A stretch of 51,706 bases of DNA from Roseococcus sp. (GCA_026414745.1 JAOAIK010000034.1:1-51706); one strand, 5' to 3'; counted from the first letter of the stretch, positions 17,593 to 27,128 are shown. Program-made: numbers and translations. Notes: generated from the letters alone by a model not told the origin.

Positions 17593-18188
17593 GCCCCCTC
17601 GGGCGGGCAGAGCGCGGCCTCGATGGCGGCGCAGAGCGCATGGCCCAGCACCTCGTGCCCCTCCTGGATGCGCGGCGTGCTGGTGCTGGGCACGCGGAGG
17701 CAGATGTCGCACAGCGCGGCCATCGCACCGCCCGAGGCGCCGGTGAAGCCGATGCGGGCGAGGCCGCGCGCCCGCGCCGCCTCCAGCGCCGCCAGCACAT
17801 TCGCCGAGTTGCCGGAGGTGGAGAGGGCGATCAGCACATCGCCCGCCGCACCCAGCGCCTCCACCTGGCGGGCGAAGACGCGCGCATAGCCGTAGTCGTT
17901 GCCGATGCCGGTCAGGACGGAGCTGTCGGTGGTCAGCGCGATCGCGGGCAGGCCGCGCCGGTCACGGTGGAAGCGGCCGACCAGCTCGCCCGCCCAGTGC
18001 TGGGCGTCGGCGGCGCTGCCGCCATTGCCGCAGAGCAGCAGCTTGCCCCCGCCGCGCAACGCCGCGATGCAGAGATCGGCGGTGCGGGCGGCGGCCTCGC
18101 ACAGCGCCGCGTCGGCCGCCATGGCGTCCAGCACATCCCGCGTGGCGCGCAGCGCGGCGCGGATCTCCCCGGCGCGGTCAGACGACAT
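17589..18188 (-). CDS. gmhA: D-sedoheptulose-7-phosphate isomerase (GmhA, SIS domain)
   Basis: A 199-residue SIS-domain protein that should convert sedoheptulose 7-phosphate to glycero-manno-heptose 7-phosphate, the first step of ADP/GDP-heptose synthesis. Diagnostic segments are [48 protein letters not shown] (phosphate loop) and [17 protein letters not shown] with the active-site Glu and His. It begins inside the end of the upstream Wzm-type permease gene (11-base overlap) and its stop overlaps the degenerate gmhB start, so it belongs to a three-gene unit. Other heptose genes (hldE-type) are not in the window. Confidence 0.9.
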   Translation of the reverse strand: MSSDRAGEIRAALRATRDVLDAMAADAALCEAAARTADLCIAALRGGGKLLLCGNGGSAADAQHWAGELVGRFHRDRRGLPAIALTTDSSVLTGIGNDYGYARVFARQVEALGAAGDVLIALSTSGNSANVLAALEAARARGLARIGFTGASGGAMAALCDICLRVPSTSTPRIQEGHEVLGHALCAAIEAALCPPEGA

Positions 18189-18996
18189 CGGCGAAGCCCG
18201 GGCGCAGGCTCTGGAACACCCGGTGCGCGGCGGCGAGCCCGCCCAGGGCCAGCGCGAGGTAGAGCGCGAGGCCCGCGAAGTCCGGCCAGCCGCCGAACAG
18301 CAGCACGGTGCGCGCCTGCTCCATGACGGGAGTCATCGGGTTGGCGCGGATGACGAAGCGCCAGCTCTCGGGCACCGCCTCCAGCGGGTAGAACATCGGC
18401 GAGAGGAACATCAGCAGCGTCAGCACCGGGGCGATGACCAGCGCGATGTCGCGGATGAAGACGCCGAGGGCGGCGAGCAGCGCCGTCGCCGCCACCACGA
18501 GCAGCAGATAGGGCAGCAGCACCAGCGGCAGGAACAGCGCCGTGCCGTGCAGGCTGCCGTTCACCAGCAGGTTGCCCAGCAGCACGACGCCGAGGGTGAT
18601 GACCATGTTCACGCTCGCGGCGAGCACCGTGACCAGGGGCAGCAGCTCGAGCGGGAACACCACGCGCGTCACATAGCCGGGGTTGCCGACGATGAGCGTG
18701 GGCGCGCGAGAGAGCGCCTCGGCCATCAGCCCGTGCACCGCCATCCCCACCAGCAGGATCAGCGCGAAATCGAGCGGCGCGCCGCTGCGCCCCGGCCAGC
18801 GCTGCGGGAACACGCCGGTGAAGACGAGGGTGAGGACCGCGGCGGTGAGCAGCGGCGTCAGGAACGCCCAGGCAAGTCCGAGCAGGCTGCCGCGGAAGCG
18901 CTGCGTCACCTCGCGCTGGGTCAGCCGCCGGCACAGATCGCGGTGGGCGATCCAGGCGGCGAAGAGGCTGCGGAGCGAGGCGGGCGGGGCGTCCAT
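18178..18996 (-). CDS. ABC-2 polysaccharide export permease (Wzm/KpsM type)
   Basis: A 272-residue ABC-2 family inner-membrane permease. After an amphipathic start ([19 protein letters not shown], typical of KpsM/Wzm proteins) there are about six hydrophobic helices, including [20 protein letters not shown] and a late [17 protein letters not shown]. The conserved [13 protein letters not shown] and [13 protein letters not shown] segments are present. It should export a surface polysaccharide together with a Wzt/KpsT ATPase, but no such ATPase lies in the window. It is divergent from rmlB, with about 90 bases between, which probably hold both promoters, and is translationally linked to gmhA. 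Confidence 0.88.
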   Translation of the reverse strand: MDAPPASLRSLFAAWIAHRDLCRRLTQREVTQRFRGSLLGLAWAFLTPLLTAAVLTLVFTGVFPQRWPGRSGAPLDFALILLVGMAVHGLMAEALSRAPTLIVGNPGYVTRVVFPLELLPLVTVLAASVNMVITLGVVLLGNLLVNGSLHGTALFLPLVLLPYLLLVVAATALLAALGVFIRDIALVIAPVLTLLMFLSPMFYPLEAVPESWRFVIRANPMTPVMEQARTVLLFGGWPDFAGLALYLALALGGLAAAHRVFQSLRPGFADVV

Positions 18997-19086
18997 GGAC
19001 CCGGCGGGGGATGCGGCAGGGGCCCCGGGGTGTCAAGCGGCGTCCTTGATCACGCCTGGGCCGGGTGTTAGTTCGGCTGGGGGTTC

Positions 19087-20160
19087 ATGAAACGGGTGAA
19101 GCCTTTGCGCATCCTCCTCACCGGCGGCTACGGCTTCATCGGCTCTGCCGTCGTCCGGCATCTTCTCGCGCGGACGGACGCGACCGTCGTCAATATCGAC
19201 AAGATGACCTACGCGGCGAGCCCGGCGGCGCTCGCCATGCATGCGGGCAACCCGCGCCACATCCACATCCGCGCCGACATCTGCGACATCGAGGCCCTGC
19301 GCGCCGCCTTCGCCGCGCACCGCCCCACCCATGTGATGCACCTCGCCGCCGAGAGCCATGTGGACCGCTCCATCGACGGCCCGGCCGAGTTCATCCGCAC
19401 CAATGTCGTCGGCACCCAGGTGCTGCTGGAGGCGGCGCGCGAGCACTGGAGCCGCCTGCCGCAGGGGGAGAAGGCCGCGTTCCGCTTCCACCATGTCTCC
19501 ACCGACGAGGTGTTCGGCTCGCTCGACCCGGGCGATCCGCCCTTCACGCCCGAGACGCCCTACGACCCCCGCAGCCCCTACAGCGCGAGCAAGGCGGCCT
19601 CCGACCACCTCGTGCGCGCCTGGCACCACACCTACGGGCTGCCGAGCTTCGTCACCAACACGACGAACAACTACGGCCCCTGGCAGTTCCCCGAGAAGCT
19701 GATCCCGCTCGTCACCCTGAACGCGCTCGAGGGAAAGCCGCTGCCCGTCTATGGCAAGGGCGAGAATATCCGCGACTGGCTGCACGTCGAGGACCATGCC
19801 GAGGCCCTGGTGCTGGCGCTGACCCGCGGGGAGCCCGGCGCCACCTACTGCATCGGGCCGCGGCAGGAGCGCACGAACCTCGCGGTGGTGAAGGCCATCT
19901 GCGCCACCCTCGACCGGTTGCGCCCCGACCCCGCGGGGCCGCGCGAGCGGCTGATCACCTTCGTTCAGGACCGTCCGGGCCACGACTTCCGCTACGCCAT
20001 GGACCCCTCGGGCGCCGAGGCGGCGCTGGGCTGGAAACCGCGCTTCGACTTCGAGACGGGCCTCGCGCACACCATTCGCTGGTATCTCGAGAACGAGGAC
20101 TGGTGGCGGCCGATCCGCGAAAAGACCTATGCCGGGCAGCGGCTGGGAGTGACGGCATGA
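19087..20160 (+). CDS. rmlB: dTDP-glucose 4,6-dehydratase
   Basis: A 357-residue extended short-chain dehydrogenase making dTDP-4-keto-6-deoxyglucose, the second step of dTDP-L-rhamnose synthesis. The NAD loop is [11 protein letters not shown] (Tyr at the position usually Ala). Further motifs are [12 protein letters not shown], the catalytic [11 protein letters not shown] with the Thr-Asp-Glu triad, [11 protein letters not shown] (Tyr165, Lys169) and [18 protein letters not shown] 19087 is close to an upstream GGG-rich stretch. It heads the plus-strand run rmlB-rmlA-rmlC-rmlD-rgpF-like. An 82-base gap separates it from rmlA. Confidence 0.95.
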   Translation: MKRVKPLRILLTGGYGFIGSAVVRHLLARTDATVVNIDKMTYAASPAALAMHAGNPRHIHIRADICDIEALRAAFAAHRPTHVMHLAAESHVDRSIDGPAEFIRTNVVGTQVLLEAAREHWSRLPQGEKAAFRFHHVSTDEVFGSLDPGDPPFTPETPYDPRSPYSASKAASDHLVRAWHHTYGLPSFVTNTTNNYGPWQFPEKLIPLVTLNALEGKPLPVYGKGENIRDWLHVEDHAEALVLALTRGEPGATYCIGPRQERTNLAVVKAICATLDRLRPDPAGPRERLITFVQDRPGHDFRYAMDPSGAEAALGWKPRFDFETGLAHTIRWYLENEDWWRPIREKTYAGQRLGVTA

Positions 20161-20242
20161 GCCCGGCCGCCGAGACGGCCGTGCCTTCGCCCCGTTCCGG
20201 CCGCCCTGCGGCCGCGCCGGTCGACGATCGAGGGCTCAGACC

Positions 20243-21127
20243 GTGAAAGGCATCATCCTCGCCGGAGGCTCCGGCACGCGGCTGCACCCGATGACGCTGG
20301 CGGCCTCCAAGCAGCTCCTGCCGGTCTACGACAAGCCGATGGTCTACTACCCGCTCGGCACGCTCATGCTGGCGGGCATCCGCGACATCCTGGTGATCTC
20401 CACTCCGCAGGACCTGCCCGCCTTCCAGCGTCTGCTCGGGGACGGCTCGGCCTTCGGCATCAGCCTCTCCTATGCCGAGCAGCCCTCGCCCGACGGGCTC
20501 GCCCAGGCCTTCCTGATCGGCGAGCGCTTCATCGGCGGCGAGCCCTGCGCGCTCGCGCTCGGCGACAACATCATCTACGGCGAGGGGCTCTCGGTGCGCC
20601 TCGGTGCCGCCAAGGGTCGGGCCGAGGCGGGCGGGGCCACCATCTTCGGCTACCGCGTGGCGGACCCCGAGCGCTACGGCGTGGCGGAGTTCGACGAGAC
20701 GGGCCGCGTGATCTCGATCGAGGAGAAGCCCTCGAAACCCAGGTCGGACTGGGCGGTGATCGGCCTCTACTTCTACGACAGGCGCGTGGTCGAGATGGCG
20801 AAGCAGGTTCGGCCCTCGGCCCGCGGCGAGCTCGAGATCACCGACCTCAACCTGCTCTACCTGCGCGCCGGCGCCCTCTCCTGCGAGCAGCTCGGCCGCG
20901 GCTGCGCCTGGCTGGACGCGGGCACGCCGGCCTCGCTGCTGCAGGCCGCGACCTTCGTGCAGACGGTGCAGGAACGCCAGGGCCTCTACATCTCCGCGCC
21001 CGAGGAGATCGCCTTCCGCCGCGGCTTCCTCACGGCCGAGGAGCTGCGCGCGCGCGGCGAGGCGCTGGGCAAGACCGCCTATGGCCGCTACCTGATCGAG
21101 GTGGCCAACGGGCTGCACGGCGAATGA
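20243..21127 (+). CDS. rmlA: Glucose-1-phosphate thymidylyltransferase
   Basis: A 294-residue nucleotidyltransferase joining glucose 1-phosphate and dTTP, the first step of dTDP-rhamnose synthesis. The nucleotide loop is [13 protein letters not shown], followed by [17 protein letters not shown], the metal-binding [13 protein letters not shown] and [17 protein letters not shown]. The start codon is GTG at 20243, with GAGGG about 10 nt upstream; MKGIILAGG at the start is the expected N-terminus. The stop overlaps the rmlC start (ATGA). Confidence 0.95.
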   Translation: MKGIILAGGSGTRLHPMTLAASKQLLPVYDKPMVYYPLGTLMLAGIRDILVISTPQDLPAFQRLLGDGSAFGISLSYAEQPSPDGLAQAFLIGERFIGGEPCALALGDNIIYGEGLSVRLGAAKGRAEAGGATIFGYRVADPERYGVAEFDETGRVISIEEKPSKPRSDWAVIGLYFYDRRVVEMAKQVRPSARGELEITDLNLLYLRAGALSCEQLGRGCAWLDAGTPASLLQAATFVQTVQERQGLYISAPEEIAFRRGFLTAEELRARGEALGKTAYGRYLIEVANGLHGE

Positions 21128-21690
21128 AGATCACGCCGCTCGCCATCCCCGATGTGCTGCTGATCGAACCGCCGCGCTTCGGCGACGCGCGCGGCTTCTT
21201 CAGCGAGGTGTGGAAGCGCAGCGCCCTGGCCGCCGCGGGCCTCGTCGTGGACTTCGTGCAGGACAACCACTCCCTCTCGCGCGAGCCGGGGGTGCTGCGC
21301 GGCCTGCATTTCCAGCGCCCGCCCCATGCCCAGGGCAAGCTGGTGCGCTGCACCCGCGGGCGCATCTTCGACGTGGCGGTGGACATCCGCGAGGGCAGCC
21401 CGAGCTACGGGCGGCATGTGGCGGTGGAGCTCTCGGCCGAGAACTGGCGGCAGCTCTGGGTGCCGCGCGGCTTCGCGCACGGCTTCCTGACGCTCGAGCC
21501 CGATTGCGAGGTGCTCTACAAGGTGGACGCGGAGTACAGCCGCGAGGCCGATGGCGCCATCGCCTGGGACGACCCGGCGCTGGGCATCGCCTGGCCCCTG
21601 CCGCCGGGCGGGCCCATCCTTTCCGAGAAGGACCGCGCGGCGCCGCGGCTCGCGCAGCTCGCGCCGATCTTTCCGCAAGGGAGCTGGTGA
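21124..21690 (+). CDS. rmlC: dTDP-4-dehydrorhamnose 3,5-epimerase
   Basis: A 188-residue cupin epimerase, third step of dTDP-rhamnose synthesis. Family signatures are [40 protein letters not shown] with the catalytic His, [18 protein letters not shown] and [11 protein letters not shown]. The length is normal for RmlC. It overlaps rmlA by 4 bases and rmlD begins 3 bases after its stop, so the cassette is translationally coupled. Confidence 0.95.
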   Translation: MKITPLAIPDVLLIEPPRFGDARGFFSEVWKRSALAAAGLVVDFVQDNHSLSREPGVLRGLHFQRPPHAQGKLVRCTRGRIFDVAVDIREGSPSYGRHVAVELSAENWRQLWVPRGFAHGFLTLEPDCEVLYKVDAEYSREADGAIAWDDPALGIAWPLPPGGPILSEKDRAAPRLAQLAPIFPQGSW

Positions 21691-21692
21691 GC

Positions 21693-22580
21693 ATGCGCGT
21701 CCTCGTCACCGGCCGCGGCGGGCAGCTCGCCACCGGGCTGGAGGCCAGCCTGCCCGGGCGCGGCATCGAGGGTGTCTTCGTCGGCCAGCCGGATTTCGAG
21801 TTCGACCGGCCGGAGACGGTGCGCGCCGCCTTCGCCGCCGCCGCGCCCGAGGCGGTGGTGAACTGCGCCGCCTGGACGGCGGTGGACGCGGCCGAGGACG
21901 ACGAGGCGGGCGCCTTCCGGGCCAATGCGCTGGGCCCCGCCCTGCTCGCCGCCCTCTGCGCCGAGCGCGGCATCCCGCTGCTGCAGATCAGCACGGACTA
22001 CGTCTATGACGGGCGCAAGGGCGCGCCCTATGTCGAGACGGATGCGCCCAACCCGCTCGGCGCCTACGGCCGGACCAAGCTGGCGGGGGAATGGGCCGCG
22101 CTGGCCGGCAACCCGATGACGACGGTGCTCCGCACCGCCTGGGTCTATGCGCCGATGGGCAGGAACTTCGTGCGCACCATGCTCGCCCTCGGCGCGCAGC
22201 GGCCCGAACTGCGCGTGGTGGCGGACCAGATCGGCCATCCCACCGCCGCGCCCGACCTTGCCGAGGCCATCGCCGCGCTGCTTGCGCGGCTGCGCGAGAC
22301 GGGCTGGCGCGCCGAGTATCGCGGCGTGTTCCACGCCGTCGCGCAGGGGCATGTGAGCTGGCACGGCTTCGCCGAGGCGATCTTCGCCGCCGCCGCCGCC
22401 TATGGCGGCCCTCGCCCCGTGGTGCGGCCCATTGCCACCCATGAGTATCCCGTGAAGGCCGCGCGCCCGGCCGATGGCCGGATGGAGACCGGCAAGCTCG
22501 CCGCGGTGTTCGGCATCGCGCTGCCGCCCTGGCAGGAGGGGCTGGCGCGCGTGGTGAGGGCGCTGCACGGCGCGGCATGA
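21693..22580 (+). CDS. rmlD: dTDP-4-dehydrorhamnose reductase
   Basis: A 295-residue short-chain reductase producing dTDP-L-rhamnose. The cofactor loop is VLVTGRGGQLATGL. NCAAWTAVDAAEDD, QISTDYVYDGRKGAPYVE, the YGRTKLAGE catalytic Tyr/Lys and VLRTAWVYAPMGRNFVRTML follow. ATG 21693 is preceded by AGGGAGC within the rmlC end. The last bases overlap the RgpF-like gene (ATGA), which ties rhamnose supply to rhamnan assembly. Confidence 0.95.
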   Translation: MRVLVTGRGGQLATGLEASLPGRGIEGVFVGQPDFEFDRPETVRAAFAAAAPEAVVNCAAWTAVDAAEDDEAGAFRANALGPALLAALCAERGIPLLQISTDYVYDGRKGAPYVETDAPNPLGAYGRTKLAGEWAALAGNPMTTVLRTAWVYAPMGRNFVRTMLALGAQRPELRVVADQIGHPTAAPDLAEAIAALLARLRETGWRAEYRGVFHAVAQGHVSWHGFAEAIFAAAAAYGGPRPVVRPIATHEYPVKAARPADGRMETGKLAAVFGIALPPWQEGLARVVRALHGAA

Positions 22581-23608
22581 GCGCCCCCTATGCGCTGACC
22601 GAGCTGGCCGCGCCCGAGGGCGGGCTGCCGCGGGCGCTGCACGGGCTGGCCGCGCGCTCGCCCCTCACCTTCGCCCTCCGCGTCGCGGAGCTGGCGTGGG
22701 AGGTGAGTGCGGCGGCGCTCCTGGACCGTCTCGCCCCCCTCTCCCCCGCCCTGCTGCGCGTCGAGCCCGGCCGCGCGCCGGCTGTCGGCGGGTCGCTCGC
22801 CCTCTACCTGCACTGGTCGCCCGATGGGCGCGTCTCGGCCATGGTGCGCGAGCAGCTCGCGCACTGGCGGGCGCTGGGCTTCGCCGTGGTGTTCGTCAGC
22901 AACGCCGCCCCGCCCGAGGCCGATTGGGACGCGGCGGGGGCCGACTGCGCGCTGCGCGTGCAGCGCGCCAATGTCGGGCGCGACTTCGGCGCCTGGCGCG
23001 ACGCGGCGGCGCTGGCCTTCGCGCGCCTCGGCACGCCGGAGGAACTGCTGCTCGCCAATGACAGCGTTCTCGGCCCCTTCCGCCCGCTCGGGCCGCTGCT
23101 CGCGGCCTGCCGCGCGGGTGGCGAGGGACTCTTCGGCATGACCGAGAGCTGGGGCGGAGGGCCGCACCTGCAATCCTATGCGCTGCTGGCGCGCGGGGCG
23201 GGGCCGGTGGGGATGTTGGCCGCGCATCTCGCCGCCTTCCGCGACAGCCGCAGCAAGTGGCGCGTGGTGCAGCAGGGCGAGATCGGCCTCGCGGCGCGCG
23301 CCCGGGCGGCGGGGGTGCGGATGGCGGCGCTGTTCGGCTATGCCCGGCTGCTCGCGGAGGTGGACGAGGCGACGCGCCGCAGGCTCGGCCCGCGCTTCGC
23401 CGACCCGGCGGCGCTGTGGCGCTTTCCGCTCAACCCCTGCCACCATTTCTGGCGCGTGCTGGTGGAGCGGATGGGCTTCCCCTGGCTCAAGACCGAACTC
23501 ATCCGCCGCAACCCCGGGCGGCTGCCCGGGGTGGAGGGCTGGGAGGCGCTGGTGCCGGCGCGCGAGGCGGCGCTGATCCGCGACCACCTGGCGCTGATGG
23601 GGCGCTGA
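22577..23608 (+). CDS. RgpF-like rhamnan synthesis protein
   Basis: A 343-residue protein of the rhamnan synthesis F (RgpF) family. The diagnostic block is NVGRDFGAWRDAAA followed by ELLLANDSVLGPFRPL and GMTESWGGGPHLQSY. A later segment GRLPGVEGWEALV resembles the family's end. RgpF-type proteins take part in building rhamnose-containing polysaccharides and are thought to be glycosyltransferase-related. It is coupled to rmlD, so a rhamnose-rich surface glycan exported by the divergent Wzm-type permease is a natural inference. Acceptor and linkage are unknown. Confidence 0.82.
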   Translation: MSAPYALTELAAPEGGLPRALHGLAARSPLTFALRVAELAWEVSAAALLDRLAPLSPALLRVEPGRAPAVGGSLALYLHWSPDGRVSAMVREQLAHWRALGFAVVFVSNAAPPEADWDAAGADCALRVQRANVGRDFGAWRDAAALAFARLGTPEELLLANDSVLGPFRPLGPLLAACRAGGEGLFGMTESWGGGPHLQSYALLARGAGPVGMLAAHLAAFRDSRSKWRVVQQGEIGLAARARAAGVRMAALFGYARLLAEVDEATRRRLGPRFADPAALWRFPLNPCHHFWRVLVERMGFPWLKTELIRRNPGRLPGVEGWEALVPAREAALIRDHLALMGR

Positions 23609-23641
23609 GGGAGGGCGCTGAGGCCGGGCGCGCCCGCCCTT

Positions 23642-23694
23642 ATACCAGCGGCCGCTTGCCTTGACTCCTGAGAAGGCGGCGCGGCCGCTGGTAT
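23642..23694. repeat. Perfect 14-bp inverted repeat / candidate terminator
   Basis: ATACCAGCGGCCGC at 23642-23655 is exactly inverted at 23681-23694. Inside, GCCTT/AAGGC extends the stem around a GACTCCTGAG loop. It lies between the convergent RgpF-like gene and a small minus-strand gene, and is followed on the plus strand by CCTTGTTTT, so it can act as a terminator. Its ATACCA...TGGTAT ends resemble those of the dispersed repeats at 2405 and 42825. Confidence 0.7.
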
Positions 23695-23765
23695 GCCCTT
23701 GTTTTGGCACGCCGCCGCCCGCCAACCCGGCGTGCGCGATACGTCCGGCGTGACCGCCGGCCGTA

Positions 23766-24056
23766 TCACCCCTCCAGCCGCTTGTTCACCCGGCGCAGCG
23801 CGGCGGCGAAGACCTGCTTCTTCGCCGCCACCCCCGTGTCGTCCAGGCTGCCGCGCGGCTCGGCCTTGCCGCGCTTCGCCCGGCGCTGGGCGGCGAGGCG
23901 CGTGCGCGCCGCATCCCGCGCCTCGCGCAGCCGCCGCGCCAGCGCGATCAGCGCCTCGCGGTCCAGCCGCGCGACATCGGGGTAGTGGCTCGGCGCCACC
24001 AGGGCGAACTCGGCCTCGCTCAGGATCTTGCGCTCGCGCGCGATGGGCATCGACAT
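23766..24056 (-). CDS. Small basic protein of unknown function
   Basis: A 96-residue protein, strongly charged. The start ARERKILSEAEFALVAPSHY is followed by DREALIALARRLREARDAAR, probably one long amphipathic helix, and a lysine/arginine-rich C-terminus (RRAKRGKAEPRG, KKQVFAAALRRVNKRL). There is no signal peptide, membrane segment or recognised domain. It could bind nucleic acid, but nothing proves it. It lies 12 bases after the stop of an upstream Bug receptor gene in the same direction and may be co-transcribed. Codon use is as in real genes here. Confidence 0.65.
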   Translation of the reverse strand: MSMPIARERKILSEAEFALVAPSHYPDVARLDREALIALARRLREARDAARTRLAAQRRAKRGKAEPRGSLDDTGVAAKKQVFAAALRRVNKRLEG

Positions 24057-24068
24057 GCGCTGTCTCCC

Positions 24069-25034
24069 TCAGTCGAGACGGATGTTCGCGACGCGCACCA
24101 CCTCGCGCCACTTGTCGTTCTCGGCGGCGATGAAGCGGTCGAACTCGGCGCCCATCAGCGGCATGGTGGCGGCGCCGATGTCGCGGATGCGCGCCTGGGT
24201 GGCGGGCTCGGCCACCGCGGCGGAGACCGCGGCGATGTAGCGCTCGATCACCGGCTGCGGCGTGCGCGCGGGGGCCTGCAGGCCGAACCAGGCGATGGCC
24301 TCGAAGCGCTCCACCCCGCTCTCCTGCACGGTGGGCGCCTCGGGCACGGCGAACCAGCGCTCGCGCGAGCTGACGGCGAGGATGCGCAGCCGCCCCTCGC
24401 GGATGTGCGGCAGATAGGCGGGCAGGTTGTCCACCGCCATCTCGATGCGCCCGCCGAGCAGGTCCGGCATCAGCGCGCCGGTGCCGCGATAGGGCACGTG
24501 GTTGATGTCCACCCCGGTGCGGAACTTCAGATACTCGCCCGACATGTGGCCGGAGGTGCCGTTGCCCGGCGTGCCGTAGTTGAGCCGGCCGGGCTGGCGG
24601 CGCGCCAGCGCCAGCAGCTCCTGGACGCTGTTGGCCTGCACGCCGGGATGCACCACGATGGCGTTGGTCACCGCGCCCACCAGCCCGATGGAGGCGAAAT
24701 CCCGCACCGGGTCGAAGGGCAGGCGCGGGTAGAGGAACTGGTTGATGCTGGCGGTGCCGATCGTGCACATCAGCAGCGTGTGCCCGTCCGGGTCGGCCTT
24801 CGCCACCAGCTCGGTGCCGACATTGCCGCCCGCGCCCGGGCGGTTGTCCACCACGAAGGACTGGCCGAGCGCAGCGCCCAGCCGCTCGGCCATGATGCGC
24901 GCCAGCGCATCCGTCGCGCCGCCGGCGGTGAAGGGCACCACGATGCGCACGGAGCGCGAGGGCGACCAGGCCTGGGCAAGGGCGCCCGCGGGCAGCAGGG
25001 CGGGCAGGGCGAGCAGGGCGCGGCGCGGGGTCAT
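24069..25034 (-). CDS. Bug/TctC-family receptor
   Basis: A 321-residue Bug-family periplasmic receptor. ATG 25034 starts TPRRALLALPALLPAGALAQ, a signal peptide. The mature part reads [89 protein letters not shown] and a late KWREVVRVANI. It is the third of three consecutive receptors in the same direction, separated from the previous one by 94 bases. No matching TctA/TctB channel genes are present. Confidence 0.9.
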   Translation of the reverse strand: MTPRRALLALPALLPAGALAQAWSPSRSVRIVVPFTAGGATDALARIMAERLGAALGQSFVVDNRPGAGGNVGTELVAKADPDGHTLLMCTIGTASINQFLYPRLPFDPVRDFASIGLVGAVTNAIVVHPGVQANSVQELLALARRQPGRLNYGTPGNGTSGHMSGEYLKFRTGVDINHVPYRGTGALMPDLLGGRIEMAVDNLPAYLPHIREGRLRILAVSSRERWFAVPEAPTVQESGVERFEAIAWFGLQAPARTPQPVIERYIAAVSAAVAEPATQARIRDIGAATMPLMGAEFDRFIAAENDKWREVVRVANIRLD

Positions 25035-25128
25035 GGGCGAATCTCCGGCTGGAATCTCGCGTGGGGGGCTTCGCCCCAGCCGGAAGCATGAAAGGGACGG
25101 CATGTCCATGGCGTCCCGCGGGACGCCG

Positions 25129-26115
25129 CTACTCCACCCGCACGTTGGCGATGCGGATCACCTCGCCCCATTTGCGGATTTCCGCCGCCACGAAGGCCTC
25201 GAAGGCGGCGGGGGTGGTGCCGCCCTCGGGCGTCAGGCCGGGCGGCTGCCCGCCGAAGGCGGCGAGCCGCGCGCGGAACTCCGGCTCGCGCGTGATCGCG
25301 TCGAGCTCCGCGCCGAGGCGTTCGATGGCCGGGCGCGGCACGCGGGCCGAGGTCTGCACCCCGAACCAGGCGGTGGCCTCGAACTGCGGCACCGTGTCGG
25401 CCAGCACGGGGACATCGGGCAGCACCTCCGCGCGGCGGGTGCTGGTGACCGCGAGCCCCCTCACCCGCCCCTCGCGCACGAAGGGCAGGGCGGAGGGGAT
25501 GTTGTCCATGCCGCAATCCACCCGCTCGGCCACGAGTTCGGTCAGCATCGGGCCGGAGCCGCGGAAGGGCACATGCACGAAGCGGATGCCGGTGACCTGG
25601 CCGAGCAGCTCCATGCACACATGCGGCGAGGTGCCGATGCCCGCGGTGCCGTAGGTGATCTCGCCCTGGCGGCGGCGGGCGAGGTCCAGGAACTCCGCCA
25701 TGCTGCGCACGGGCAGGCGGTTCGCCGCCATCAGGATGTTCGGCACGCGGATGACGAGGCCCACCGCCGCCATCTCCTCCGGCCGCCAGGGCATGCGCGC
25801 GCCATAGACGGCGTAGTTCATCGCCCCCGTGCCGATGGAGGAGAAGAACAGCGTGTGCCCGTCGGGCTCGGCGCGCACCACGCTCTCGCCCGCGATGTTG
25901 CCGCCCGCGCCGGGGCGGTTCTCCACCACCACGGGCTGGCCGAGGCGCGGCGCGAGCCGCTCGGCCACCATGCGGCCCACGAGGTCGGTGGTGCCGCCGG
26001 GCGGGAAGGGGATGACGAGGCGGATCGGCCGCGTCGGCGCCCAGCCCTGCGCCCGCGCCGTGGCCGGCAGGAGCAGCACCCCCGGCGCGGCGAGCAGGGG
26101 ACGGCGGCGGATCAC
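25129..26115 (-). CDS. Bug/TctC-family receptor (GTG start)
   Basis: A 328-residue Bug receptor. The start is set at GTG 26115, which forms GTGA with the stop of the upstream receptor gene and gives a signal peptide ([21 protein letters not shown]). Motifs include RPIRLVIPFPPGGTTDLVGR, ENRPGAGGNIAGESVV, PDGHTLFFSSIGTGAMNY, GEITYGTAGIGTSPH, VHVPFRGSGPML and KWGEVIRIANVRVE. The next ATG upstream would add 14 residues that lie inside the neighbouring gene. It shares the ATAWFGV segment with the upstream paralogue. Confidence 0.88.
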   Translation of the reverse strand: MIRRRPLLAAPGVLLLPATARAQGWAPTRPIRLVIPFPPGGTTDLVGRMVAERLAPRLGQPVVVENRPGAGGNIAGESVVRAEPDGHTLFFSSIGTGAMNYAVYGARMPWRPEEMAAVGLVIRVPNILMAANRLPVRSMAEFLDLARRRQGEITYGTAGIGTSPHVCMELLGQVTGIRFVHVPFRGSGPMLTELVAERVDCGMDNIPSALPFVREGRVRGLAVTSTRRAEVLPDVPVLADTVPQFEATAWFGVQTSARVPRPAIERLGAELDAITREPEFRARLAAFGGQPPGLTPEGGTTPAAFEAFVAAEIRKWGEVIRIANVRVE

Positions 26116-27128
26116 GAATCCACCGTGGCGCCGGAGCGGCGGACCACCTCGCTCCACTTCTCCACCTCGGCGCGGATGAAGGCGTCGAAGGCCTCGGGCG
26201 TGGAGCCGCCCCCCGGGGCGAGATCCGCGCGCATGCCGCCGAGCTCCTCGAAGCGGCGCCAGATCGCGGGGTCGGCGAGGATGGCTTCGATCTCGCGGTT
26301 CAGCCGGGCGATCACCGGCCGCGGGGTGCGCGCGGGGGCCACCACGCCGAACCAGGCGGTGGCCTCCACCGTGGGGAAGCCGGCCTCGGCCGTGGTCGGC
26401 ACCTCCGGAAGCTGGGGCGAGCGCGCGGCGGTGGTGACGGCAAGCGGCCTGAGCCGCCCCTCGCGCAGATGGCCGATGACGGAGGGCAGGTTGTCCACCC
26501 CCACCTCGATGCGCCCGGCGATGATCTCCTGCAGCATGGGCCCCGCGCCGCGGAAGGGCACATGGGTGAGGTCGATGCCGGCGGCGAGTTTCAGCAGCTC
26601 CCCCGTCATGTGCAGCGAGGTGCCCACGCCCGAGCTGCCGATGTTCATCCGCCCGGGATTGGCGCGCACCAGGGCCACCAGCTCCGCCAGCGTCGTGGCG
26701 CGCACGCCGGGATGCACGAAGATGGCGTTGGGCACCCGCACCACCAGCGAGACGCCGGCGAAATCCTCAGGCCGGTAGGGGATACGGGGGCCATAGAGCT
26801 GGTAGTTGATGGCCCCGGCGCTGACCGTCTGCATCAGCAACAGGTGGCCGTCGGCCTCGCCCTTGGCGACCACGTCCGCGCCCACATTGCCGCCCGCGCC
26901 GGGGCGGTTCTCGATGGTGACCGGCTGGCCGAGGCGCTGGGAGAGCGGCTCGGCGAGGATGCGCGCGGCGATGTCGGTCGTGCCGGCCGGCGGGAAGCCG
27001 ACGACGAGGCGGATCGGCCGGCTGGGCGACCACGGCGCCTGGCCCAGGGCGGGGGAGACCGGCGGGGCGAGGAGAGGGGCGGCAAGCCCGCCCAGCAGCA
27101 GGGCGCGGCGGCGCATCGCGTGCGTCAT
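26112..27128 (-). CDS. Bug/TctC-family receptor
   Basis: A 338-residue Bug receptor, first of the tandem trio. ATG 27128 is preferred because GGGAG sits 6 nt upstream; an ATG at 27134 would touch that site. The signal region is RRRALLLGGLAAPLLAPP, followed by RPIRLVVGFPPAGTTDIAAR, ENRPGAGGNVGADVVAKG, GRMNIGSSGVGTSLHM, THVPFRGAGPMLQEI and KWSEVVRRSGAT. Its stop is fused (GTGA) to the next receptor gene. It is divergent from the NdvA-like exporter, with about 130 bases between. The close similarity to the next gene suggests local duplication. Confidence 0.9.
   Translation of the reverse strand: MTHAMRRRALLLGGLAAPLLAPPVSPALGQAPWSPSRPIRLVVGFPPAGTTDIAARILAEPLSQRLGQPVTIENRPGAGGNVGADVVAKGEADGHLLLMQTVSAGAINYQLYGPRIPYRPEDFAGVSLVVRVPNAIFVHPGVRATTLAELVALVRANPGRMNIGSSGVGTSLHMTGELLKLAAGIDLTHVPFRGAGPMLQEIIAGRIEVGVDNLPSVIGHLREGRLRPLAVTTAARSPQLPEVPTTAEAGFPTVEATAWFGVVAPARTPRPVIARLNREIEAILADPAIWRRFEELGGMRADLAPGGGSTPEAFDAFIRAEVEKWSEVVRRSGATVDS

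Noticed and set aside
20157..20246. A 29-codon mini-gene between rmlB and rmlA
   Set aside because: The frame begins by overlap with the rmlB stop, but its sequence is low-complexity Ala/Pro/Arg and it overlaps the rmlA start. It is more likely spacer.
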